A stretch of 64,000 nucleotides of DNA from an uncultured Bacilli bacterium. Lineage in GTDB: Bacteria > Bacillota_I > Bacilli_A > Izemoplasmatales > UBA1188. Below the pieces are notes generated by a model, which worked only from the letters and a program-made list of their open reading frames with translations, was not told the origin of the DNA and searched no databases. This document shows, in pieces, positions 1 to 14,813 of this stretch. Location: assembly GCA_905235635.1 (NCBI GenBank), contig CAJOMC010000002.1, positions 76,067 through 140,066 of the forward strand. The letters run 5' to 3'. The position numbers were made by a program, and so were the translations under genes. How positions within the stretch are numbered: the stretch's first letter is position 1; each line of letters opens with the position of its first letter.

Positions 1-1608
1 AAATGGATAAAGGACAGGAACATTAAATGTATCATAATATCTATATCCAACGTATATACCTTCTTTATAGTTGTTGTTGGATGGTTTAAGGAAGTTATCT
101 TTTGTATTCACATCTTCATATGACATTGAATATGTTTCAGTTAGTTTACCAGATGGAGATACTTTACCAGTTAAAAGATCTAGGATTGCATCACTTGATG
201 CTTGGCCTGATAGGTTAGTGAGGAAGATCGCATCTGCGTCTAATATAGGTTTAAGTTCTAAGGCAGAGCCTGCCTCTATTACTACCACAATCTTTTTACC
301 TAGTGCTTTTAAATTATTGAATAGGTTAATTTGATTTTCTGGTAGTTTCATATCAACTCTATCATAACCCTCTGACTCCTTCTTCTCATCTAATCCTAAA
401 AAGAGAAGAATAGTATCTGATTTTTCGGCTAACTTAGTCGCAGCTTTTAAGTATTTATTTGAGTTATGTTTATATCTTGAATATCCTTCGTTATATCCCA
501 CATAATCAAGGTTATATCTACCAATAAGTTCTAAGATATTTGAAGTCATTATAGGATTAACTAAAGATGAACCAGCTCCTTGGAATCTAGGTTTCATCGC
601 AAATGAACCTATAACGCATACTCTTTCATTATCTTTTAATGGTAGTGCTTTGTTTTCGTTTTTAAGAAGAACCATTGTCTCAAGCGCAGCTTTATAGACA
701 ATATCATTTTGATCAATATAATTTAGTTCTTCCTTTGGTTTCACCATCTTATCAAGTCTTTCTCTTAAAGAAAGGATACGTTCAATGCATTCATCTACAT
801 ATTTAGAATCAAGACTACCATTATTTAGTGCTTCTTCGACTTCTTCTATACCGTACTTACAATTAGGCATTTCAAGGTCAGATGAAGCGAAAACTCCTTT
901 TAATCTATCGTTTGAACCGCCCCAGTCAGACATAACGAGTCCAGTGTAACCAAAATCTTTACGTAGTACTTCTTTTAATAAATATTCATTCTCATTAGAG
1001 TGAGTACCATTAATCATATTATAAGAAGACATAATAGATACAGGATTAGCGTTTCTAATTACCATCTCAAAGGCAGTTAAATAGATTTCCCTCATAGTCC
1101 TTTTTGAGGCGTTACTTGATGAAGTTAAGCGATTATATTCTTGGTTATTTAACGCAAAGTGTTTGATACATGAACCAATACCATTTTCTTGGATACCAGA
1201 GACTAGTTTAGATGCGAGTGTACCAGTAAGGTATGGGTCTTCGCTATAATACTCAAAATTACGTCCACAAAGTGGATTTCTTTTGATATTTAATCCTGGG
1301 CCTAAGATAATATCTACATCTAATTCTCTTGCCTCCTTCGCAAGGGCGTCTCCAACTTTTTCGCATAATTCCTTATTCCATGACATAGATAAGGCAGAAG
1401 ACGTTGGAAAACAGGTCGCGGGTATAGATTTACCTATACCTAGGTTATCTGAATCAGATATTTTTCTAAGGCCCGTTGGGCCATCTGAGACTACGATAGA
1501 TCTAATACCTAATCTATCAATAGAAAGAGTAGTCCAAAAATCCTTACCAGTAAGTAAAGAGGCCTTTTCATGATTTGTGAGTTCATTAATAATTGATTTA
1601 TACTTCAT
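1..1608 (-). CDS. Glycoside hydrolase family 3 (beta-glucosidase-like), C-terminus beyond left window edge
   Basis: Minus-strand reading from ATG at 1608 gives MKYKSIINELTNHEKASLLTGKDFWTT...VVSDGPTGLRK...LGPGLNIKRNPLCGRNFEYYSEDPYLTG...IKHFALNNQE...GLVMSDWGG, typical GH3. Absent from the ORF track because it runs off the edge. Confidence 0.93.
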   Translation of the reverse strand, partial: MKYKSIINELTNHEKASLLTGKDFWTTLSIDRLGIRSIVVSDGPTGLRKISDSDNLGIGKSIPATCFPTSSALSMSWNKELCEKVGDALAKEARELDVDIILGPGLNIKRNPLCGRNFEYYSEDPYLTGTLASKLVSGIQENGIGSCIKHFALNNQEYNRLTSSSNASKRTMREIYLTAFEMVIRNANPVSIMSSYNMINGTHSNENEYLLKEVLRKDFGYTGLVMSDWGGSNDRLKGVFASSDLEMPNCKYGIEEVEEALNNGSLDSKYVDECIERILSLRERLDKMVKPKEELNYIDQNDIVYKAALETMVLLKNENKALPLKDNERVCVIGSFAMKPRFQGAGSSLVNPIMTSNILELIGRYNLDYVGYNEGYSRYKHNSNKYLKAATKLAEKSDTILLFLGLDEKKESEGYDRVDMKLPENQINLFNNLKALGKKIVVVIEAGSALELKPILDADAIFLTNLSGQASSDAILDLLTGKVSPSGKLTETYSMSYEDVNTKDNFLKPSNNNYKEGIYVGYRYYDTFNVPVLYPF

Positions 1609-2027
1609 ACTATAATTTTAATATTATTGGGTAATAAACACAAATAAAAAAACTCCCAAAACCGCATTTCCATTAGGGATTTTACGATAAGGCTGACCTA
1701 TGAGAATCGTGCGTGGCGTGATGCCACGCCTGATCTCTTGTTTGCTCGTTTTAGCAAACACCTTAACATTTTTTCAACTTTTTTATTATCTATTTGCTTG
1801 GCTATCCGCTCTTCTAAGGAAGCAGGATAAGGATATAGCTAAATCCGCTATTTTGCATGGCGTCATCGTCGGCTCGACGAACAATCGGGAAACCCGATTT
1901 TAGTTATTCGTTTTATTAAAAACCTTTTTTTATTGTCTTTATGTCGAGCTACGGGAAATAACGGCGCTGTCGTAGAGGATATTGCAAACTGTCAAAAACG
2001 AATTGTTTTATTTGTTTATATACAAAT

Positions 2028-2070
2028 AAACAAAAAGGACTTGGAAATTAATCCAAATCCTTGTTTGTTG
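2028..2070 (-). terminator. Rho-independent terminator downstream of the lipoprotein gene
   Basis: Minus strand: AAGGATTTGGATTAATTTCCAAGTCCTTTTTG, imperfect stem followed by a T run. Confidence 0.6.
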
Positions 2071-2146
2071 ACCTCTCGTAATCGAATTTTTAGTTTTTCA
2101 TAAAACTCCAATAGAACATTTTTTTGCAAATCGAATAAGAGAACGG

Positions 2147-4495
2147 TTAAATCTCGGGAAAATCCCAATCTTCTACCAAGGTAACGTAAAAGATATATTC
2201 TCTCGTTTCGGTATGACAAACAAATTGAGTTATCGTGCCTTTGTATAACGTGTATTCGTAGTATTCATTGCCATCGTCGTCGGTTTCAAAACGCAATTTA
2301 ACGGTGTCGCCGGTGCCGTAGTTTTTGTCGGAGAAATAGTATCTGTCGGTGGACGGATTATCGATGAAGTTGAACATATTTTTGTATCTCGTATATGCTT
2401 GCTTTTTGTTGTTATACATATCCGTATTGTATTCGGATTTGACATATACGCCGCTGTTATTCTTGTAAATACAAACATGTTTGTCATCTTCATTGCTGAA
2501 GAAGCGTTTTTCGCCCAAGTGTGTTTCAACGATAAGATACTCGTAGTTTTTGGTTTTGTCGACCGTGATGGTATAGCCATCGTAACTTTCGTCTTCGACT
2601 AAATACTCCGCTAATTTGAGATCTTTTTGAATCTTGTTTTTAAGGTCGTAGCCAGAATAGCATTGGACTTCTCTAGCGCTTTCGACTGTGGGAAGATCGA
2701 AAGAGAAGGATTCTACAGTCGCGTGCAGGTTGAAGTAACCTCGTGTTTTGTCTGCGGGAACGTAGCCGTCAACTTCGACCAAGGCGGGATTTTGATAGGT
2801 GCCACCGAACAAGTAGGTATAGGATTCGTTGCTCGAATTTTTGAATGTGAATTTGCCCGTGATGTAGTCATATTCGAGAGATGCCAAACTGGCGTTGTCC
2901 GTTCCGCCTCTGACTTCGTTCATGAACATAAGCACAGGAGTGCCGTATTCGTCTTTGACATCGCCGAGGTAATCCGCGTCGACGGCGTGCAACCAGCAGC
3001 CGTAATCGGAATAGGTCTCGGTGCCTTCGTAAACGTAATAATCACTGACGTAGGAGGCAGTGATAGCCAAAAGGTCGAAATCACCCGTTCTCTTTCCCAT
3101 CATTCTGAGTATTTCTTTGCCGTTTTCGTAGTCACGCCAATATACGACGCGGCATCCGTTCGCGCTTTTATAAGCGTATCCGCTGATGGACAAAGTGTAC
3201 TTGGAAGGAATTTGTGCAACCGCTCTGCCTACTTCGTTAATTGCGGTGTTGAACTCGATAGAAGATGGAAGGTCTATACTTTCGACTTCGCCCACAGCTA
3301 TTTCGTAAGTTCTCTTGTTTCCGTCTCTATAGGAAACCACCATCTTGGAAATGATGTTGCCATCGACCCCCGCTTCGTACGTCGCTGCGTATTGGTCCAT
3401 TACGGTAAACGTGCCGTCATCGGTTTCCTCCCATTTTTTTTCTGCAAGGTTGGTAAGTATAGCCGCGTAAGATTGAGGAACGATGATCTCGCCCGATTTG
3501 CGGATATAGGTGTTGAGGAAAGGATAAGAAGTGTAATTCGTATCACCGAAAAATTCCGTGTAAGTAGTATAGTCTTGTCCGTTTCTCGTTTCGACAAGTT
3601 TGAGCAAGCCACCGTTACGATAGTACGTATCTTGATAGACCTTTGTTTGAGCAATGGTCACCTCGGATTCGGTCAAAATAAAGTTGACCTGACGTTCATT
3701 TTTGGTCGTAATGAGATCTTTGGTATTTGCAATCGCTTCGCCGATGGTCGCTTGTTTGACCTCGGGCAAAACACCGATGGAAGCTTTGCCGTAACTTATC
3801 TCCATATCGACGTTATTTCCCTCATAGTTGAAGAATATTTTAGTTATTCCCGAGTGTTGCAAAGAATAAATGATACGGAAAGTGAAGGGCAATTCTCTGT
3901 CGGTACGGGAGGTAATATTCACATCGACCTTTTCGCTGTCCTTTGTTATGGAACAATTTTCTCCCATCATGACTTCGGTGAAAAGATTGTAAAGTGATTT
4001 ACCAACATTCTCTTCGATCATAGTGAAAACAATCGCGGCGGGATTGGGACCCGTGTCTGTGCGTTGAGCGTAACGGTTCGTGCCGTCGGTATTCGTTCCC
4101 GTGGCATAAAAGACGACTCTTTGACCTCCGGTCTCGCTCGTATATGCAAAGTAAGCGTCGACAAAATCATCGTTCTCTTTCAAGAAAGAATGATAAGTCA
4201 ATCCGTCGCATACAACGTCGAAACTTCCCTTGTTAACGGCTCCGTTCATGCTGACGGTCAAGGAGTAATTGTTATCTTGGTGAAGGTCGATCTTGCTTTA
4301 AATGGAGTTCAACACGAGGTCCTTGACTTCACCTATAGTAGGGACGTCGTTTTTGTCGGAAGAACCGCCACCGTTTCCGTTGTCGGTCTGTAAGTTGTTA
4401 CCACCGCCACCTAAATGGGCGCAAGCCATAAGGGAAAGGCTCGATGCAACGATGAGGCAAAAGGATAAAATAATCAAAAGTACATTCTTTCTCAT
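2147..4495 (-). pseudogene. Large hypothetical lipoprotein interrupted by one in-frame TAA (4298-4300)
   Basis: ORF 4298..4495 encodes a lipoprotein signal peptide (MRKNVLLIILSFCLIVASSLSLMACAHLGGGG). ORF 2147..4261 continues in the same frame after the TAA: ...LVLNSI*SKIDLHQDNNYSLTVSMNGAV... Confidence 0.7.
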
Positions 4496-4546
4496 TTTTT
4501 TCTGTTCTCCTTATTTTGACTTTATATTAAAACAGCGCTACCTTTC

Positions 4547-4638
4547 AGACGGCATAAGGATGCATATCTTGCGAGTAATGCTGTGTTTTTCCGTGTTGAG
4601 TTGTAGAGTTACCAAAATCAGGCAGATTTATGCCGTCT
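4547..4638. repeat. 11-bp inverted repeat AGACGGCATAA / TTATGCCGTCT
   Basis: Exact arms at 4547-4557 and 4628-4638, separated by 70 bp. Confidence 0.7.
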
Positions 4639-4807
4639 ATCTGTCTGTCTGTCAAGATTGTCGCAAACTTCATTAGACTTGTAAGCTCCTCAAGGTAATT
4701 ATTTAATAATTTATGTTATAATATAAATCCATTAATTTTGCAACCTTTTCAGGAACTATTTTTTCATTTCCATTCAAATAACAACCTTTAACGAAAACAC
4801 ACAAATA

Positions 4808-4840
4808 AAAAAACACCCTTTAGAAGAGTGTTTTTATTAT
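4808..4840 (-). terminator. Terminator of rRNA/tRNA-Asn operon
   Basis: Minus strand: AAACACTCTTCTAAAGGGTGTTTTTTTATT. Confidence 0.7.
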
Positions 4841-4850
4841 AAGGGGGATG

Positions 4851-4924
4851 CGCCCAAAGTAGGACTCGAACCTACGACCCCCTGATTAACAGTCAGGTGC
4901 TCTAACCAACTGAGCTATTTAGCA
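4851..4924 (-). tRNA. tRNA-Asn (anticodon GTT), poorly paired acceptor stem
   Basis: TAGCTCAGTTGGTTAGAGCACCTGACTGTTAATCAGGGGGTCGTAGGTTCGAGTCCTAC; CCTGA/TCAGG anticodon stem with CTGTTAA loop. Confidence 0.85.
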
Positions 4925-4939
4925 TTTAATAAAGAAAGA

Positions 4940-5051
<112 letters not shown>

Positions 5052-5084
5052 AAATCTTTCAAAACTGGATACATACAAACAAAG

Positions 5085-7910
<2,826 letters not shown>

Positions 7911-8037
7911 TTTTTTAAATGTATATATCCACTTTTCAAAGATCTTTCCGATCAGTCTTTGAAAACTAAACACGAAGTAATATTGAATCAAACGTTGAAC
8001 ACTGTATTTATAAACAAATATAGGTCGTTTCTCCCTA

Positions 8038-9562
<1,525 letters not shown>

Positions 9563-9914
9563 AATATTTATAGAAATGTAATCTATTTTCTTTACTGAGG
9601 TTTCAATTGACTTGAAACATTAAAAATTGTTTGATTCACGCTTCATGTTTAGTTTTCAAAGACCAATCTTACACGCATTTCTTCTAACGCGTGCTTATTT
9701 AGTTTATCATTATATTTTTTTTATGTCAACATATTTTTTTTGATTTTTTTAAATATTTTTTTATTCCTTTTTAAACTATGTTTAAGTCTAAAAAAATTTC
9801 TCTAGATTTGGGTAAATTTTCAGTTCATTCGTTTTAATATATTGAAATAAATATAATGAAATACAAAATAAAAAGGACTAAATTGTCCTAATTATTTTTA
9901 ATTATTTTTTTAAT

Positions 9915-11558
9915 TTATTTTAATTGAATTACAAGTCTAATTAAATCTTGAACTAAAACGTAACCAATTAATATTAATAATAGGACAAATACAACGTTAA
10001 TAATTATTGATTCTACCTTAGGATTTATCTTCTTTCCGGTGATACCTTCTATAAAGAGGAAGAGTATTCTTCCACCATCAAGCGCAGGTATTGGAAGAAG
10101 GTTCACTATACCTAAGCTTATAGATAAGAATCCTATAAAATATAAGAGATTTATAAATCCCGCAGCTGAGGTAGATGCAACCTGATTTAAGATAGTAATA
10201 AATCCACCTAAACTATTTAAACCTACTTCTTTTGATGAGAATAGTAAGAATAAAGTTGAAAATACTGTCGCAATGGCTCTATAGAAGTATCTTAAGCCAT
10301 TAAGGAGGCCTTCACCTAGACTAAATTTAGTAGGCGCAGATATACCTATAAATTTAGTTACTATAGTATACCCCTGACTAAGTAATAGTTTTTCAGAGTA
10401 TATTTGGAATACTCCAGTAGTATGAGTTCCACCATCTCTTAAATATTCAAGCGCAACATTACCACCAGATAAGACAGATTCTGAAGTCGCAAATGAGCAT
10501 AGATCTGCCCAAGTTTCAATTATTTTAGTTTCTTGAATGGTTAATTCTGAATCACCATAGTAATATGCTTTAGTGATGATATCTCCATTTCTTAAACCAT
10601 TATTTGCTTGGTATGCGATTGTTTTATTAGTTCCCCCAAGCGCAGCCTTAGTTTCGACTATTACTTTCACAAGTTCTGCATTTTCACTTGTTATGTCATC
10701 GTCATATGACGATATACCTAAATTATTAAATGCATAACTTGCGAACGCTATTGTATTATATGTAACCCCATCTCTTAGATATGTGATAGGAAGCTCTCTT
10801 TTTTGTGATGAATATATGGCATACGCAAAGCTTCCTTCTTGGGTTTGGCCCCCGGAAAAACCATATTCACTATCTATATCGTATCCATCGATAACTAAAA
10901 TAGTATCGCCTTTTCTAAGTCCTGCCTTATAAGCAGAATCTGATGCATCACCTAAAGTACTAGTATTACCTATGCTTGTCCCCACAATTAATCCTAGAAT
11001 AATCATTGTGACAAATGCGAGTATAAGATTATTTAGTGGGCCACCTAAACAAATCAAGAATCTTTGCCATACTTTTTTCGCGAAGAATGTTTTCTCATAT
11101 GGAGATATTTGAACTTCATTCTTTTTTGAATAGTACACTAAGGCATCACGTTCCACTTCATATTCATTAATATAAAGAGGCGCCATATCTTTACCTAATA
11201 AATCAAATTTTTCTACTGTGATTAAAGGTGCATCTTTATATTCTTCATCGGTTGTTTTTAAGATGATTTTAGATATCCTATTTTGGTCGTTTAATACTAT
11301 TCTTATTTTATCCCCTTCATTTAATAAAGAAACAGCTTCATCTTCTCCTGCCATAGCGCAGAAACCGCCAATAGGGAAGGCTCTTATTGACCAATAAGTT
11401 TCACCTTTCTTTTTAGATAAAAGTTTTGGACCCATACCGAATGCGAATTCATTAACTTGAACTCCTGCTTTCTTTGCGAAAAAATAATGTCCAAATTCAT
11501 GGAAACAAACCAGTACGCCTAAAACTAATATAAATATAAGTATATATAATACAATCAT
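9915..11558 (-). CDS. rseP: RIP-type site-2 metalloprotease (RseP/RasP family)
   Basis: HEFGHY zinc motif, C-terminal NLLPIPALDGGR, PDZ-like regions, position after dxr. Confidence 0.93.
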   Translation of the reverse strand: MIVLYILIFILVLGVLVCFHEFGHYFFAKKAGVQVNEFAFGMGPKLLSKKKGETYWSIRAFPIGGFCAMAGEDEAVSLLNEGDKIRIVLNDQNRISKIILKTTDEEYKDAPLITVEKFDLLGKDMAPLYINEYEVERDALVYYSKKNEVQISPYEKTFFAKKVWQRFLICLGGPLNNLILAFVTMIILGLIVGTSIGNTSTLGDASDSAYKAGLRKGDTILVIDGYDIDSEYGFSGGQTQEGSFAYAIYSSQKRELPITYLRDGVTYNTIAFASYAFNNLGISSYDDDITSENAELVKVIVETKAALGGTNKTIAYQANNGLRNGDIITKAYYYGDSELTIQETKIIETWADLCSFATSESVLSGGNVALEYLRDGGTHTTGVFQIYSEKLLLSQGYTIVTKFIGISAPTKFSLGEGLLNGLRYFYRAIATVFSTLFLLFSSKEVGLNSLGGFITILNQVASTSAAGFINLLYFIGFLSISLGIVNLLPIPALDGGRILFLFIEGITGKKINPKVESIIINVVFVLLLILIGYVLVQDLIRLVIQLK

Positions 11559-12682
11559 CTTTCGCCTCTACCATAGGTTTTAATAACCCAGTCTTTAACT
11601 ATCTTATCATATTTTAAGATATTTTTGATACTAAGTGCTTCATCTACCTTAAAATAATCTAATGCTTTATTTACGATTTTATAGATATCAGTATATTTAA
11701 TTTCATCATTTAAGAATAAATATACTGCACTCTCGTTTGCTGCATTAAGAACTGTAGGGTATAGTCCTCCCATCTTAAGTGCTTTAATACCTAGGTTAAT
11801 AGATGGAAATTTATTTTCATCTATCTTTTCAAATATATAATTTCCCTCCATATGCCTCATAGGGTATCTTATTTCTGGATAATATAGGGCTCTTATAATA
11901 GGATCTCTCATAGATGGGATTGATGCCCTATATTTAATAGATCCATCTTTTAGTGTTACATATGAATGAACCATAGATTTTCTATTTACTACCGCATGGA
12001 TTTTATCTATTGGATAATCAAATAAATAATAAGCCTCAATTAACTCAAAAGTTTTGTTCATCATTGTTGAACTATCTATAGTTATTTTGGGTCCCATCTT
12101 CCAGTTTGGATGGGCTAGAGCCATCTCTTTACTAACATTTTCTAAATCTTCTATCTTGTAATCAAAAAATGGGCCACCAGATGCAGTAATAGTAATTTCA
12201 TCGACATTATCATTATATTCATCTAATAATTCCCAAAGGGATGAGTGTTCTGAATCGATTGGGTAAAGTGTTTCGTTATATCTTTTAAGATATTTTTTAA
12301 CTATTTCTCCCCCTATCACAAGGGTTTCTTTATTCGCAAGAAGAACTTTCTTATGATGCTTGATCGCATTTATAGTAGGATAAAATCCTGCTGATCCAAC
12401 TAAGCTATTTAATACTTCATAGTCTTCTTCTAAACTAGTAAGTTTTATAAGACCACTAGAGCCAAAAAAGAAAGTAATATTAGGATACATACTTTCAAGT
12501 TCTTTATTTCTTTTTTGGGTATATACATATTTTGGGTTAAACTCTTCTATCTGTTTTTTAAGTAGTGATACATTAGATTTACACGCAAGTCCTAAAACAT
12601 TAATATCTTTATATTCTTTAATTATTTCAAGAGTTTGTGTGCCGATAGATCCAGTTGACCCAAGTATTACAATGCTGCGCAT
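11555..12682 (-). CDS. dxr: 1-deoxy-D-xylulose-5-phosphate reductoisomerase
   Basis: N-terminal MRSIVILGSTGSIGTQTLEII, ANKETLVIGG, SEHSS, ATG-A overlap with rseP. Confidence 0.97.
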   Translation of the reverse strand: MRSIVILGSTGSIGTQTLEIIKEYKDINVLGLACKSNVSLLKKQIEEFNPKYVYTQKRNKELESMYPNITFFFGSSGLIKLTSLEEDYEVLNSLVGSAGFYPTINAIKHHKKVLLANKETLVIGGEIVKKYLKRYNETLYPIDSEHSSLWELLDEYNDNVDEITITASGGPFFDYKIEDLENVSKEMALAHPNWKMGPKITIDSSTMMNKTFELIEAYYLFDYPIDKIHAVVNRKSMVHSYVTLKDGSIKYRASIPSMRDPIIRALYYPEIRYPMRHMEGNYIFEKIDENKFPSINLGIKALKMGGLYPTVLNAANESAVYLFLNDEIKYTDIYKIVNKALDYFKVDEALSIKNILKYDKIVKDWVIKTYGRGER

Positions 12683-13527
12683 ACTGAAATTATTGTCACA
12701 TAAATAGTTAAGAAGAATGATACAAATAGGTAGGAATCAAATCTATCTAAGATACCGCCGTGGCCAGGGAAAATTTGTGAATAATCTTTAGCGTTATATC
12801 TTCTTTTGATGCTTGAAGCAAAAAGGTCACCTGTTTCATCAAGAATTGATAAAGAAATGGATAATATAGCGCATAAAAGAATCTGATACCATAACTTAAA
12901 TTCAGTACCAAATAAATATTTATTTGTGCCTGTCAAGAAAACAAATAATGTAGGTATAATTAGTGCCGCAATAGTTCCTGCGAGAGAACCTTCAATTGTC
13001 TTATTTGGAGATATTTTTGGAGCAAGCTTGTGTTTGCCAAACTTAGAACCGATAAAATAAGCTGCAGTATCGGTTGATACGCAAACAAGAAATAAGTATA
13101 CAACAACTAGTAATCCCCCTCTATAAAGACCTGTCTCAAGGCTTCTTAGATATGAGAAAGATGCAAAACCTATTGAAGGATAGAAGATTGTGAGTAAAAG
13201 ATTAGAACACTTTAGGTCACGTTTAATTATTTTAATTACCGACATTATCGCAAGCCCTATAGCTAATAGGATTAATATCCATAAGTATAGTTTAAATATC
13301 AAGAATACTAAAAGTCCAGTATACATAAGACCATTAATACTGATTAATACAATATTTACAATACCCCATTTTTCTTCTTGTTTAAATAATCTTTCAAGTT
13401 CCCACGCTGCACCAATAGACAACATACCAAATACAATATATAAAGGTATAGAACCAAAGAACGCAATAGGTAATAGTACAGCTAGTAAAACTATCGCAGT
13501 GATAGTTCTTTTCTTTAAATCTTTCAT
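12667..13527 (-). CDS. cdsA: Phosphatidate cytidylyltransferase
   Basis: Membrane protein with STDTAAYFIGSKFGKHKLAPKISPNKTIEGSLAG and HGGILDRFDS. Confidence 0.95.
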   Translation of the reverse strand: MKDLKKRTITAIVLLAVLLPIAFFGSIPLYIVFGMLSIGAAWELERLFKQEEKWGIVNIVLISINGLMYTGLLVFLIFKLYLWILILLAIGLAIMSVIKIIKRDLKCSNLLLTIFYPSIGFASFSYLRSLETGLYRGGLLVVVYLFLVCVSTDTAAYFIGSKFGKHKLAPKISPNKTIEGSLAGTIAALIIPTLFVFLTGTNKYLFGTEFKLWYQILLCAILSISLSILDETGDLFASSIKRRYNAKDYSQIFPGHGGILDRFDSYLFVSFFLTIYVTIISVCAAL

Positions 13528-14210
13528 TTTATCCCTCCGTATCGTCTTTCTCTTGTGTAATATTCTTCTATAATATTATCTAAATCTTTTTCAGTAAAAT
13601 CAGGCCAATATGTATCTATAAAGAATAGTTCTGCATAGGATGATTCAAGCAAAAGATAATTAGATAATCTTTTTTCTTTTCCTGTCCTTATTAGGATATC
13701 TACTTTAGGTAAATCTTTAGAAGATAGATAACTATATATAGTATTTTCATCTACTTCTTTAATACCTGCTTTAATGATTTCATTAATTGCGTTCTTAATA
13801 TCATCTAATGCCCCATAGTCAAAACAAATATTTAGAATTAATCCAGTACTATCTTTTGTTTCATTTATAAGATGATTTAAGGCATTAAGTGTATTAATTG
13901 GAATTCTATCTTTTCTCCCTGAAACTATTACTTTTATATTATTGGATTTATAATATTCAATGTCTTTTTCAAATGAAATTGGAATATTCATTAAAAAATC
14001 AACTTCCTCTTTAGGCCTTAACCAGTTTTCAGTAGAAAAACAGTATAGAGAAAGTGCTTTGAGATTAAGAGTAGATGCGTGTAACGCAATTTTCTTTATA
14101 TTATCAAAGCCAACCTTATGTCCGTATGTACGTGATTTTCCTTTTTCTTTTGCCCATCTTCCATTGCCATCAAGAATTAAGGCAATATGATTAATTCTTT
14201 CTTTTTCCAT
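13524..14210 (-). CDS. uppS: Isoprenyl transferase (undecaprenyl diphosphate synthase)
   Basis: HIALILDGNGRWAKEKG...RTYGHKVG...SLYCFSTENW. Confidence 0.96.
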   Translation of the reverse strand: MEKERINHIALILDGNGRWAKEKGKSRTYGHKVGFDNIKKIALHASTLNLKALSLYCFSTENWLRPKEEVDFLMNIPISFEKDIEYYKSNNIKVIVSGRKDRIPINTLNALNHLINETKDSTGLILNICFDYGALDDIKNAINEIIKAGIKEVDENTIYSYLSSKDLPKVDILIRTGKEKRLSNYLLLESSYAELFFIDTYWPDFTEKDLDNIIEEYYTRERRYGGIK

Positions 14211-14250
14211 AAGTAAATTATTAAAGGGGTGCACAACACCCCTTTAGAAA

Positions 14251-14811
14251 TTAAATTGTCATAATATCTTTAACTTTCTTATCAAGTTCTTCATCTATCT
14301 TAGATATGAACTTATCAGTTAAATCTTGAACATCTTTTAGATATGCTTCAAGCATATCTTCAGATATTTCTTTATCTTTTTCATTTTTCTTCAGTGATGC
14401 GTTTATATCTTGTCTAATATTTCTAATCGCAATCTTAGCGTCCTCAGAATTCTTTTTAACGTCTTTTACTACGTTTCTTCTGTTTTCTTCTGTCATTGGA
14501 GGTAAAACGAGTCTAACTCCAATACCATCATTTTGAGGTGTAACCCCTAGATTACATGAGTAGATTGCTTTTTCGATTTCTTTTAGAGTTGATTTATCAT
14601 ATGGTTTAATGTAAATTTGATTAGCTTCTGGGACAGTTATACCACTAATTTGATTGATTGGTGTTTGAGTTCCATAGTAATCAATTCTAACTGAATCAAG
14701 CATTTTAGGGTTTGCCCTGCCTGTCCTTGCCTTTTGAAGTGTGGATTTTAGATTATCTAAGACACCTTCCATTTTTTCTTCACATAAAAACATTAATTCA
14801 TCTGAATCCAT
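14251..14811 (-). CDS. frr: Ribosome recycling factor
   Basis: KARTGRANPKMLDSVRIDYYGTQTPINQISGITVPEANQIYIKPYD. Confidence 0.97.
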   Translation of the reverse strand: MDSDELMFLCEEKMEGVLDNLKSTLQKARTGRANPKMLDSVRIDYYGTQTPINQISGITVPEANQIYIKPYDKSTLKEIEKAIYSCNLGVTPQNDGIGVRLVLPPMTEENRRNVVKDVKKNSEDAKIAIRNIRQDINASLKKNEKDKEISEDMLEAYLKDVQDLTDKFISKIDEELDKKVKDIMTI

Positions 14812-14813
14812 AA

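Noticed and set aside
2627-3997. 456-aa plus-strand ORF
   Set aside because: Antisense to the lipoprotein frame in a GC-richer segment; low-complexity Val/Phe/Ile-rich translation with no start context; spurious.
7911-8037. tRNA in the 16S-23S spacer
   Set aside because: Spacer is ~125 bp, AT-rich, with no tRNA-like cloverleaf.
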